From Thiohalomonas sp041685045 (GTDB lineage: Bacteria; Pseudomonadota; Gammaproteobacteria; Thiohalomonadales; Thiohalomonadaceae): 64,000 bases of DNA. Every line of letters starts with the position of its first letter. The first letter of the stretch is position 1. Below, piece by piece: positions 49,747-58,166 of this stretch. The notes under the pieces are model-generated. The model ran no database searches and was not told the origin of the DNA. It saw only the letters and a list, made by a program, of their open reading frames with translations. Made by a program: the position numbers and the translations under genes. The stretch spans positions 74,157 to 138,156 of the forward strand of contig JAWLGP010000011.1 of assembly GCA_041685045.1 (NCBI GenBank). The letters are read 5' to 3'.

Positions 49747-50010
49747 CAACAGTCCTGGGTTTCGGCAGCTCAACGAGGGGCATTAACATTATCGCATCGG
49801 GACGGCCGTCGCACCGTTTCCGCAACCGGTCGGGCCTCTGCTAGGCTGCTAGTGTACTGTTTCATGCTTGGCCGTTTCTGCGCATCCATGCGCTCGCGGG
49901 ATTCGTGCATCCCTTCCTGCGCCGGCGCGACTTGCATATGACCGGCCGGCTCGCTGAATCTGCCGCCAAGCAGGAAACACTACACTGGAGAAACCAAGGA
50001 TGGATCCAGC
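49747..50010. promoter_or_regulatory. Divergent promoter region between deacetylase and acyltransferase genes
   Basis: 264 bases. It includes AT-rich ATTAACATTATCGCATC near 49780 and GGAGAAACCAAGGATGG-type sequence shortly before the ATG at 50011. No operator was recognised. Confidence 0.4.
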
Positions 50011-52689
50011 ATGGCGCAGCACTACCTGAGACCGCTGTTCGAACCGCAGTCCGTGGCGGTTTTCGGTGCCAGCGACCGCGCCGACTCGGTCGGGTCGCTG
50101 GTATTCAAGAACATGCTGGAGGGTGGCTTTGCCGGCCCGGTCTACGCCATCAATCCGAAGCACAGCACCGTCCAGGGACAGCCGGCTTACCCCTCTCTCG
50201 AAGCGCTCAACAAAACGGTCGAACTGGCGGTAATTGCGACCCCGGCAGCGACGGTGCCCGGCATCATCGAGGCGTGCGGCATCCACGGTGTCCACGCCGC
50301 CGTGATCCTCTCGGCGGGGTTTCGGGAAGTCGGGGCGGCCGGACGCAAGTTGGAACAGGCGGTCGTGGAGAACGCACGTCGTTACGGCATGCGGTTTCTG
50401 GGACCGAACTGCCTGGGCGTCATGCGCCCCGGCATCGGGCTGAATGCCACCTTCAACAACGGGGGGGCACAACCCGGCCGGCTCGGGCTGGTATCGCAGT
50501 CCGGTGCACTCTGCACCGCCATCCTGGACTGGGCCGCGGCCAACAGTGTCGGTTTCTCCACGGTCGTCTCCACCGGGATCTCGGCCGACCTCGATTTCGG
50601 CGAGATCCTGGATTACCTGGTCGCCGACCCCAAGACCAACAGCATTCTGCTCTATATCGAAGGCATCCATCATTCGCGTTCGTTTGTCAGCGCGCTGCGG
50701 GCGGCGGCCCGGGTCAAACCGGTCATCGCCCTGAAGGTGGGGCGACACGCCGCCGGTTCGAAGGCGGCCGAGTCCCACACCGGGGCCCTGGTGGGGGCGG
50801 ATGATGTATTCGACGCGGCACTACGTCGGGCCGGCGTCGTGCGCGGCCTGCGTATCGGCCACCTGTTTGCCGCCGCGCAGACGCTGACCTCGCGTTTCCG
50901 TGCCAAGGGCGAGCGGTTGGCCGTGGTCACCAATGGGGGTGGTCCGGGGGTGATGGCGACCGACCGTGCCGAAGACCTGGGGATCCCCATGGCCCAACTC
51001 TCCGGTGCCACGCTGGATAAGCTCGACCGGGTATTGCCGGGTACCTGGTCACATGGCAATCCGGTGGATGTCATCGGCGACGCTACCGCCGAACGCTACC
51101 AGGAGGCCCTGAGAATCTGTCTGGCCGACAAGAACGTCGATGGCGTGCTGGTGATCCTGACCCCCCAGGCGATGACCCGGCCGCTGGAGGTGGCGGAGGC
51201 GATTGCGGCGATCGGCAGCTCTGCCGCCAAGCCGGTGCTCGCCTGCTGGATGGGCGAGGTGCAGGTGGGCGAAGCGCGCGAGAAGCTGCGCCAGGCCGGT
51301 CTGCCCAGCTTCCATACGCCGGAGGCGGCGGTGGAGGCCTTCTCATATCTCACCGCCTACTACGGCAATCAGCAGCTACTTTTGCAGACTCCCGGACCGG
51401 TCGGGCGACGGCGTCTGCCCGATGTGGACGGGGCGCGCATGATCATCGAGAGTGCGCTGGCGGACGGGCGCAAGGTGCTCAGCGAGTCCGAATCAAAGGC
51501 CGTGCTGGCGGCCTTCCAGATCCCCACCGGTCAGGCCGTGGTCGTCCGTTCACCCACCGAGGCGCTGGTTCAGGCCGAATCCATGGGGTTCCCGGTGGCA
51601 CTCAAGATCAACTCTCCGGACATCACCCACAAGAGCGATGCCGGCGGCGTGCGGCTCGGGATCAGCAATGCACAGGCCGTCCGTAGCGCCTACAACGACC
51701 TTATCGCCGAGGTGACACGGCGCCGTCCGGAGGCGCGCATCGACGGCGTCACCATTGAGCCAATGGAGCTGCGGCCGAATGGTCGGGAGCTGCTGGTCGG
51801 CATCATCACCGATCCCGTCTTCGGCCCGGTGGTGACTTTCGGGGCCGGGGGCACGACGGTCGAGGTGATGGGGGATCGGGCGGTGACCCTGCCGCCGCTG
51901 AACCATTTTCTGGTCCAGGACCTGATTCGACGCACACGGGTTTCCAAAAGCCTGGCCGCGTTTCGCCATATGCCCCCGGCCAATCTGGAGGCGCTGGAGA
52001 ACGTTCTGTTGCGGGTCTCGGAGATGGCGTGTGAACTGCCGTGGGTACGCGAACTCGACATCAATCCGCTGATCGTCGACGAGAACGGTGCCACGGCAGT
52101 GGATGCCCGGCTGGTCGTCGACTACTACGCGGGTGGTCGCGGCCGCTATGACCACATGGCGATCTATCCCTATCCGGTCCAGCTCATCGCACACTGGCAA
52201 CTGCCCGACGGGACCGACGTGACCATTCGGCCGATCCGCCCGGAGGACGCGACCATCGAACAGGCGTTCGTGCGCAACCTGTCGGGACGGGCCAAGTACT
52301 TCCGTTTCATGCAGCATCTGGAAGAGCTGACGCCGACCATGCTGGCGCGCTTCACCCAGATCGATTACGACCGGGAAATGGCACTTATTGCGGTGATTGA
52401 GCAGCAAGGACAGGAACAACAGATCGGCGTGGCCCGCTACATCACCAACCCGGACGGCCTCAGCTGCGAGTTCGCGGTGGTGGTTGCGGACGAGTGGCAA
52501 CATCGTGGTGTCGGTCACCACCTGATGACCCAGTTGATGGAGGCGGCCCGCGGCCGCGGACTGAAGGTCATGGAGGGGGACATTCTTGCCGACAACCACG
52601 ATATGCTCGCCCTGATCCGATCGCTCGGTTTTGCCATCGCCACCTCGGAAGAGGACCCCAAGATCAAGCGCGCCCACCGCAGTTTGTGA
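50011..52689 (+). CDS. Pat-type protein acyltransferase: acyl-CoA synthetase-like domains plus GNAT
   Basis: 892 aa. Order: CoA-binding Rossmann domain (residues about 10-130, SVAVFGASDRADSVGSLVFKNM), succinyl-CoA-ligase-like domains, an ATP-grasp domain (residues about 480-700, ALKINSPDITHKSDAGGVRLG), and a C-terminal GNAT acetyltransferase (residues about 730-890, RPIRPEDATIEQAFVRNLS...RGVGHHLMTQLMEAARGRG). Pat/YfiQ enzymes acetylate acetyl-CoA synthetase and other proteins. Unusually, SHTGALVGADDVF is intact at the position where ADP-forming ligases carry their phosphohistidine, so residual ligase activity cannot be excluded. Confidence 0.92.
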   Translation: MAQHYLRPLFEPQSVAVFGASDRADSVGSLVFKNMLEGGFAGPVYAINPKHSTVQGQPAYPSLEALNKTVELAVIATPAATVPGIIEACGIHGVHAAVILSAGFREVGAAGRKLEQAVVENARRYGMRFLGPNCLGVMRPGIGLNATFNNGGAQPGRLGLVSQSGALCTAILDWAAANSVGFSTVVSTGISADLDFGEILDYLVADPKTNSILLYIEGIHHSRSFVSALRAAARVKPVIALKVGRHAAGSKAAESHTGALVGADDVFDAALRRAGVVRGLRIGHLFAAAQTLTSRFRAKGERLAVVTNGGGPGVMATDRAEDLGIPMAQLSGATLDKLDRVLPGTWSHGNPVDVIGDATAERYQEALRICLADKNVDGVLVILTPQAMTRPLEVAEAIAAIGSSAAKPVLACWMGEVQVGEAREKLRQAGLPSFHTPEAAVEAFSYLTAYYGNQQLLLQTPGPVGRRRLPDVDGARMIIESALADGRKVLSESESKAVLAAFQIPTGQAVVVRSPTEALVQAESMGFPVALKINSPDITHKSDAGGVRLGISNAQAVRSAYNDLIAEVTRRRPEARIDGVTIEPMELRPNGRELLVGIITDPVFGPVVTFGAGGTTVEVMGDRAVTLPPLNHFLVQDLIRRTRVSKSLAAFRHMPPANLEALENVLLRVSEMACELPWVRELDINPLIVDENGATAVDARLVVDYYAGGRGRYDHMAIYPYPVQLIAHWQLPDGTDVTIRPIRPEDATIEQAFVRNLSGRAKYFRFMQHLEELTPTMLARFTQIDYDREMALIAVIEQQGQEQQIGVARYITNPDGLSCEFAVVVADEWQHRGVGHHLMTQLMEAARGRGLKVMEGDILADNHDMLALIRSLGFAIATSEEDPKIKRAHRSL

Positions 52690-52821
52690 TTGGACCACCA
52701 GGGGACACGGGCCCACGGTGAATTCCCCGTGCGCCCGCTTCCCCATTGTTTTCTCAGGCAGTTGCGCGAGCCGGAGCCCGGCAGTAGGCTGTTCGCCTGT
52801 CTGTGTCGATGCCGCCTCTCC

Positions 52822-54963
52822 GTGATCAAACGCGTTTTCCTCCTCGTCCTGCTTGCTCTGGCGCCTGGCGCCTGGGCGGAAGATCTGCAGCTGGTGCGGA
52901 TCGGGATCCTGAGCCATCGCGGGGACGAGGCGACCCTGAGCGCCTGGTCGCAGACCGCGGAATACCTCACGACCGAATTGCCCGGATACTGGTTCGAGGT
53001 CTTGCCACTCGATTTCGATGCCGTCGAGCCGGCGGTGGCCGGCGGCCAGATCGATTTCATCCTGGTCAACCCCGGGATGTACGTGAATCTCGAGGTGTGG
53101 CACCGCGTCTCGCGTATCGCCACCCTCAATAACCGTCATGGCCCCAGCGAGGGCTACAACGTCTTCGGCGGAGTGGTCTTCACGCGTGTCGATCGGCGGG
53201 ACTTGCGCCGCTTCGGGGACCTGCGGGGGGTGCGCTTCGCGGCCGTGGACGAGCGCTCCCTCGGCGGTTTCCAGATGGCCTGGCGGGAGATGCGCAAAGA
53301 GGACACGGAGCCAAAGGACTTCGGAGAGCTCCGATTTCTGGGCACGCACGATGAAGTGGTGCGCGCGGTTCTGGGCGGGGAAGTGGACGCCGGGACGGTT
53401 CGCAGCGACATCCTCGAGCGTATGGAATCGGCGGGTGAGATCACCCTCACCGACGTTGCCGTCATCGGCCAGCGTACAGAACCGGACTTTGGTTTCCTGC
53501 TCAGCACCGAATTGTACCCCGAGTGGCCGTTCAGCAAGCTGCACCACACACCCAATCAGTTGGCACAGCGGGTGGCGGTGGCACTGCTCAACATGCCCCG
53601 CGACCACGCCGCGGCACAGGCCGGACGCTACGCCGGCTGGACCATTCCGCTCGATTATCAACCGGTCCACGAGCTGTTCAAGGAGTTGCAGCTGCCACCG
53701 TATCCGCCGCGGACGGTCACCCTGAAAGAGGTGGTCAGATATTACGGACACTGGCTGCTGGTCGGTGGTGGGGCGTTGTTGCTGATGAGCTTCATGAGCA
53801 GTTGGGTGTGGCGCCTGAACCGGCAGCTGGAGAACGCCAAGAGCTGCCTCGAACAGCAGCACAACCTGATCCTCAACTCGGTGGCAGACGGGATCTACGG
53901 CGTCGACACGCGCGGCAACTCCACCTTCGTCAACAAGTCCATGGAGCGGATCACCGGCTGGAGTGCCGCAGAGCTCATCGGCCGCAATCAACACGAGGTC
54001 CTGCACCACACCCATCTCGACGGCTCGCCCCACCCGCCTCTGCAGTGCCCGGTCTACCGGACCTTTCGCGACAACGAAACCCGCTATGTGGAGGAGGACC
54101 TGTTCTGGCGCAAGGATGGAACGAACCTGACGGTGGAGTACACCAGCAACCCGGTCCACAACGAGCGCGGCGAGGTCATCGGCGCGGTCGTGGTGTTCCG
54201 CGATATCACGGAGCGCAAGCGGGCGCAGGAGCGGCTGCGCAGCCACCAGATGGAACTGGCCCACGTCAGCCGCCTCTCCACCATGGGGGAGATGGCGTCG
54301 GGCATGGCGCACGAACTCAACCAACCGCTCTCCGCAGTGGCCAACTATGCCCGCGCCGGCATTAACCTGCTGCGCTCCGATGAGTGCAGGACCGGGGAAA
54401 TCGAGGAGGTGCTGGAGCGCATCGCCGGGCAGGCGGAGCGGGCCGGCGAGATCATCCGCCAACTGCGCGCGTTCGTTCGCAAGGAGCAGCTGGAGCAGGC
54501 GGAGGTGGATGTGAATCAACGTATTCGCGACCTGGCCGTGCTGCTGGCCAGCGACGCGCGCCGGGAAAAGGTCCGGGTGGTGCTCGATCTGGACCCGGGC
54601 AATCCCCGGGTTTACGGTCATGCGATTCAAATCGAACAGGTCATCCTGAATCTGGCACGCAACGCCATCGAGGCCATGCACGATGTGTCACCGTCCCGTC
54701 GAAGGCTGATCATCGCGACCCGCTGCCGGGACGCGGTGGTGGAAGTGCGGGTGGAGGATGTGGGCACCGGCATCGCCTCCGGGCTCGACGGCACGTTGTT
54801 CGACCCCTTCGTGACGACCAAGCCGCAGGGGATGGGCCTTGGTCTTTCCATCAGCCGTGGGATAATCGAATCCCACGGGGGCAGCCTGGGGGTGCTGTCG
54901 TCGTCCGGTGAAGGCACCGTATTTCGTTTCACCCTGCCTGCGCACGTTAAGGGCCCGATGTGA
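52822..54963 (+). CDS. TtrS-like sensor histidine kinase with PhnD-type periplasmic domain
   Basis: 713 aa from GTG 52822, which opens directly on a signal peptide (IKRVFLLVLLALAPGAWA); a longer frame begins at 52690. A phosphonate-binding-like periplasmic domain follows (LVRIGILSHRGDEATLSAWS, ILVNPGMYVNLEVWHR), then a membrane helix (GHWLLVGGGALLLMSFMSSW), PAS (LNSVADGIYGVDTRGNSTFV) and HisKA (STMGEMASGMAHELNQPLSA) with an ATPase end (TTKPQGMGLGLSISRGI). This is the TtrS tetrathionate-sensor architecture. It is coupled to a FixJ-type regulator and followed by soxXAYZ, so thiosulfate or tetrathionate sensing is likely (inference). Confidence 0.88.
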   Translation: MIKRVFLLVLLALAPGAWAEDLQLVRIGILSHRGDEATLSAWSQTAEYLTTELPGYWFEVLPLDFDAVEPAVAGGQIDFILVNPGMYVNLEVWHRVSRIATLNNRHGPSEGYNVFGGVVFTRVDRRDLRRFGDLRGVRFAAVDERSLGGFQMAWREMRKEDTEPKDFGELRFLGTHDEVVRAVLGGEVDAGTVRSDILERMESAGEITLTDVAVIGQRTEPDFGFLLSTELYPEWPFSKLHHTPNQLAQRVAVALLNMPRDHAAAQAGRYAGWTIPLDYQPVHELFKELQLPPYPPRTVTLKEVVRYYGHWLLVGGGALLLMSFMSSWVWRLNRQLENAKSCLEQQHNLILNSVADGIYGVDTRGNSTFVNKSMERITGWSAAELIGRNQHEVLHHTHLDGSPHPPLQCPVYRTFRDNETRYVEEDLFWRKDGTNLTVEYTSNPVHNERGEVIGAVVVFRDITERKRAQERLRSHQMELAHVSRLSTMGEMASGMAHELNQPLSAVANYARAGINLLRSDECRTGEIEEVLERIAGQAERAGEIIRQLRAFVRKEQLEQAEVDVNQRIRDLAVLLASDARREKVRVVLDLDPGNPRVYGHAIQIEQVILNLARNAIEAMHDVSPSRRRLIIATRCRDAVVEVRVEDVGTGIASGLDGTLFDPFVTTKPQGMGLGLSISRGIIESHGGSLGVLSSSGEGTVFRFTLPAHVKGPM

Positions 54964-55595
54964 ATTCCAACCCGATGTCCACGGTATTTGTCGTCGATGA
55001 TGACGATGCGGTACGCGACTCCCTCCGCTGGCTGATGCGGTCGGTCGGCCTTTCGGTGGAGACCTTCTCCTCGGCCCAGTCTTTTCTCGACGGTTATGAC
55101 CGGAGTGTGCCGGGCTGCCTGGTGCTGGATATCCGGATGCCGGGCATGAGTGGACTCGATCTCCAGGAAAAACTGGCAGGGGAGGGGGTTGCGCTACCGG
55201 TGATCGTCATATCCGGACACGCGGATGTGCCGATGGCGGTGCGGGCGTTGAAGGCCGGTGCCTTCGATTTCATCGAGAAACCGTTCAACGACCAGCTGCT
55301 GCTCGACTGCGTACAGCGGGCGATCGACGTCGACCTGATGCAGCGTCGTGAGGCGGCCGATCGCGAACAGATCGTCACCCGCCTGGAACTGCTCACTCCC
55401 CGTGAGCTGGAGGTGCTCGATCTGGTGGTCAAGGGCACGCCCAACAAACTCATCAGCCGCGAACTCGGCGTCACTTTGAAGACGGTGGAAGCGCACCGCG
55501 CCCGCGTCATGGAAAAACTGCAAGCTGGCTCCGCTGCAGAACTGGTGCGGCTGGTTCTCTCCGTCAGAGCAGCGGAAAAGAGCAGCCGGAGCTAA
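54960..55595 (+). CDS. TtrR/FixJ-like response regulator
   Basis: 211 aa from GTG overlapping the kinase stop (GTGA); a later ATG at 54975 is an alternative. The receiver starts VFVVDDDDAVRDSLRWLM, with the phospho-Asp in CLVLDIRMPGMSG and FDFIEKPF near the end. The LuxR-type HTH follows: LTPRELEVLDLVVKGTPNKLI and then ISRELGVTLKTVEAHRARV. It is expected to activate genes in response to the partner kinase. The sox genes downstream begin after a 255-base region with repeat motifs. Confidence 0.9.
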   Translation: MNSNPMSTVFVVDDDDAVRDSLRWLMRSVGLSVETFSSAQSFLDGYDRSVPGCLVLDIRMPGMSGLDLQEKLAGEGVALPVIVISGHADVPMAVRALKAGAFDFIEKPFNDQLLLDCVQRAIDVDLMQRREAADREQIVTRLELLTPRELEVLDLVVKGTPNKLISRELGVTLKTVEAHRARVMEKLQAGSAAELVRLVLSVRAAEKSSRS

Positions 55596-55850
55596 CCCTC
55601 CTCGCGTCACCTGCCTAGGGTAAACCCTAATTCGCCGGGGGAAACGCCCTAATAACATTCCTGCCTGGCCTGAGCTTTAATTTCCCTGCACTTCTCCGGA
55701 GAGGGAAGCGGCGCACAACGAAAAATACCCATAAAGGAAGGCGGCATACACGGACTGCCAGCGGAGCTACCCGGCACGGCGAAGTGTACTTTGCCTTGCC
55801 GGGCTGCTCGGCCGGAGCCGCTAATCCAACCCACGTGATGGAGGTCTGAC
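55596..55850 (+). promoter_or_regulatory. sox control region with palindrome and direct repeats
   Basis: TAGGGT-aa-ACCCTA (55616-55629) is a perfect palindrome. AAACCCTAAT (55622-55631) recurs as AAACGCCCTAAT at 55642-55653, about 20 bases on, two helical turns, as expected for a dimeric FixJ-type regulator. GGAGGTCTGAC precedes the soxX ATG. The order regulator gene, repeats, sox genes makes this the best candidate operator for the TtrR-like protein; this is inference. Confidence 0.5.
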
Positions 55851-56201
55851 ATGAACAAGAAGACCGCGGTTGTACTCCTGGTCGCCTGCACGGGGCTTGC
55901 ACCGCTGACTGCCAGTGCAGAGGCGAATCCGCTAATCGAGAAGGGGCGCGACATTGCCTTTGACCGCAGCAAGGGCAACTGCCTCGCCTGCCATGCGATG
56001 GAAAAGGGGGAGAGCCCCGGTACCATCGGCCCGCCGCTGATGATGATGGATACGCGCTATCCGGACAAAGAGCGCCTGCGCGCCCAGATTTGGGACTCGA
56101 CCCGCTTCAATCCGAACACGGCCATGCCGCCGTTCGGCCGGCACGCCATCCTCTCCGAGCAGGAGATTGATGCCGTCGTCGCCTACGTCTCGTCGCTGTG
56201 A
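55851..56201 (+). CDS. soxX: SoxX, monoheme cytochrome c of SoxXA
   Basis: 116 aa. A signal peptide (VVLLVACTGLAPLTASAEA) precedes one heme motif, GNCLACHAM, near residue 44, and a distal Met in NTAMPPFGRH. SoxX is the electron-accepting subunit of the SoxXA complex that couples thiosulfate to SoxY. It is shorter than alphaproteobacterial SoxX but close to the gammaproteobacterial form. SoxA begins 16 bases later. Confidence 0.9.
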   Translation: MNKKTAVVLLVACTGLAPLTASAEANPLIEKGRDIAFDRSKGNCLACHAMEKGESPGTIGPPLMMMDTRYPDKERLRAQIWDSTRFNPNTAMPPFGRHAILSEQEIDAVVAYVSSL

Positions 56202-56217
56202 GCCAGGAGGAATGACC

Positions 56218-57048
56218 ATGAAACGACTGATTTTGGGCGTTGCACTGGCCGCACTGGCGCCAATGGCAGCGATGGCAGGACCGGCGGAGGACGTGCAGCA
56301 GTATCGTGAGTTCTTCATGCGTAAGTTCCCGGGTGTGCAGATGCAGGAATTCAGCAACGGCGCCTATGCCATCGACGCCGATGCCCGCGCCAACTGGGAG
56401 CAGATCGAGGAGTTCCCGCCCTACGAGGTGGACATCGACGAGGGCAAAAAGCTGTTTGAAACGCCTTTCGCCAATGGCAAGACCTACTCCAGCTGTTTCC
56501 CCAACGGTGGCATCGGTATTGCCACCGACTATCCGCGTTGGGACCGGGACCGTGGTGAGGTGGAGACCCTGGCGCTGGCCGTCAACCGATGCCGCGAGAA
56601 GAATGGCGAGCAACCGCTCGGCTACAACAAAGGGCCCATTGCCAAAGTCCTGGCCTACATGGCCTACACCTCCCGGGGCAAGCCGACCAATGTCGTGGTC
56701 CCTGCAGACGACCCGCGCGCTCTGGAGGCCTACGAAGATGGCAAGAAGTTCTACTTCACGCGCCGTGGCCAGCTGAACTTCGCCTGTAGCACCTGCCACT
56801 TCGACAACTCCGGCCAGATGATCCGGAGTGAGCGCCTGAGCCCCGCGCTCGGCCATACCAGCCACTGGCCGGTCTATCGGGCCAAGTGGGGCGAAATCGG
56901 CACGCTGCACCGCCGTTTTGGCGGCTGCAACAAGCAGGTGCGTGCCAAGCCCTTCGCCCCGCAAAGCGAGGAGTACCGCAATCTCGAGTACTTCCTCACC
57001 CATATGAGCAACGGCATCTCCGCCAACGGGCCCGGTGCGCGCAAGTAA
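56218..57048 (+). CDS. soxA: SoxA, monoheme cytochrome c sulfur transferase
   Basis: 276 aa from ATG 56218, 7 bases after AGGAGG. The signal peptide ends AAMAGPAED. The single heme motif is FACSTCHFDNSG. The active-site cysteine, a persulfide ligand in characterised SoxA, is in RRFGGCNKQ. The N-terminal second heme of diheme SoxA is absent: the region has YSSCFPNGG instead of CxxCH. It forms SoxXA and binds thiosulfate to SoxYZ. Confidence 0.93.
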   Translation: MKRLILGVALAALAPMAAMAGPAEDVQQYREFFMRKFPGVQMQEFSNGAYAIDADARANWEQIEEFPPYEVDIDEGKKLFETPFANGKTYSSCFPNGGIGIATDYPRWDRDRGEVETLALAVNRCREKNGEQPLGYNKGPIAKVLAYMAYTSRGKPTNVVVPADDPRALEAYEDGKKFYFTRRGQLNFACSTCHFDNSGQMIRSERLSPALGHTSHWPVYRAKWGEIGTLHRRFGGCNKQVRAKPFAPQSEEYRNLEYFLTHMSNGISANGPGARK

Positions 57049-57086
57049 GCCGGTCCAAAGAGCACTTTTGTTGAGGAGTCAACCAA

Positions 57087-57557
57087 ATGAATGACAAGCG
57101 TCGAATTTTTCTGAGGGGTACTTTGGCGGGCGGCTCGTTGGCAGTGGCCCTGTCGGCGGGGCTGGTCGCACCGCGCCAAGTGCTCGCCGCCTGGCCCAAG
57201 GACGCCTTTGGTGCCAAGACGGTGGGGGATGCGGCAAAAGGTATTCTGGGCACCGACCTCAGTGAGCCGAGCGGCGATATCGAGATCAAGGCGCCGGATA
57301 TCGCGGAAAATGGTGCGGTTGTCCCGGTTACGATCTCGACCGGTATCGCCGGCGTGAAGAGCATCGCTCTCGTCGTCGAGGGGAACGGCACGCCGCTCGC
57401 CGCCAACTTCGCACTGGGCGCCAACACCGCTGCCAACGTCTCCACCCGGATCAAGATGGGCAAGACCTCCAACGTGATTGCGCTGGTCAAGACGGCGGAC
57501 AAGGTCTACAGCGCACGCAAGGAAGTGAAGGTGACCATCGGCGGCTGCGGCGGCTGA
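57087..57557 (+). CDS. soxY: SoxY, sulfur carrier subunit
   Basis: 156 aa. Tat signal (DKRRIFLRGTLAGGS) fits export of a folded protein. The C-terminus is IGGCGG, the swinging-arm cysteine motif that carries the thiosulfate-derived sulfur. The body has the all-beta SoxY pattern (EIKAPDIAENGAVVPVTIST). It pairs with SoxZ, encoded next. Confidence 0.96.
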   Translation: MNDKRRIFLRGTLAGGSLAVALSAGLVAPRQVLAAWPKDAFGAKTVGDAAKGILGTDLSEPSGDIEIKAPDIAENGAVVPVTISTGIAGVKSIALVVEGNGTPLAANFALGANTAANVSTRIKMGKTSNVIALVKTADKVYSARKEVKVTIGGCGG

Positions 57558-57594
57558 TCAAACCCTTCCCATCGACGAATTCGGAGATAATGAC

Positions 57595-57912
57595 ATGGCA
57601 TCCAATACCATCAAAATCCGCGTGCAGTTGAAAGACGACCTGGCCCAGGTCAAGGCGCTCATCAAGCACCCCATGGAGACCGGCCTGCGCAAGGACAAGA
57701 AGACCGGCCAGGTGATCCCGGCACACTTCATCCAGGAGATCGCCTGCGAACACAACGGCAAGCCGGTGCTGAACGGCATGTGGGGTGGCGCCATCTCGAC
57801 CAACCCGTATCTGTCGTTCGAGTTCCGCGGCGCCAAGAAGGGTGACAAGGTCAAGTTGAGCTGGGTAGACAACAATGGCAACACCGATGCCATCGAAACC
57901 CAGGTCTCCTGA
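57595..57912 (+). CDS. soxZ: SoxZ, partner of SoxY
   Basis: 105 aa, no signal peptide; it is exported as a complex with SoxY. IKIRVQLKDDLAQVKALIKHPMETG and NPYLSFEFRGAKKGDKVKLSWVDN match the family. It ends the cluster; a strong terminator follows. No soxB or soxCD gene adjoins. Confidence 0.96.
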   Translation: MASNTIKIRVQLKDDLAQVKALIKHPMETGLRKDKKTGQVIPAHFIQEIACEHNGKPVLNGMWGGAISTNPYLSFEFRGAKKGDKVKLSWVDNNGNTDAIETQVS

Positions 57913-57961
57913 CCGGTACCAAAATCGGTTCGGCCGATAGTGGCCGAGTGCCGCTCTCCGG

Positions 57962-57988
57962 GGGGCCCGCAAGGGCCCCTTTTTTTTT
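57962..57988 (+). terminator. Rho-independent terminator after soxZ
   Basis: GGGGCCC-gcaa-GGGCCCC, followed by nine T, is a textbook intrinsic terminator 50 bases past soxZ. Confidence 0.92.
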
Positions 57989-58166
57989 GCTCCGCCCTTG
58001 CTGCCCATGTTTTTCCCGCAACCGGGAACCCGCGACAGCTACCTTGAATTACCCATGCTCCAGACTAGATTGAGTGTACCGGTACCCCGGTATTTCAGGG
58101 CATTTCGAGCCCGTTCCCTCCAAGGGGTACCCCACTCGATTCAACGGGACAGGGGGCCGTGTAAGC

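Noticed and set aside
51550..54681. A 1043-codon open frame on the minus strand
   Set aside because: It lies opposite the Pat-type gene and the TtrS-like kinase, which both have strong family motifs. Long antisense frames are common in high-GC coding DNA.
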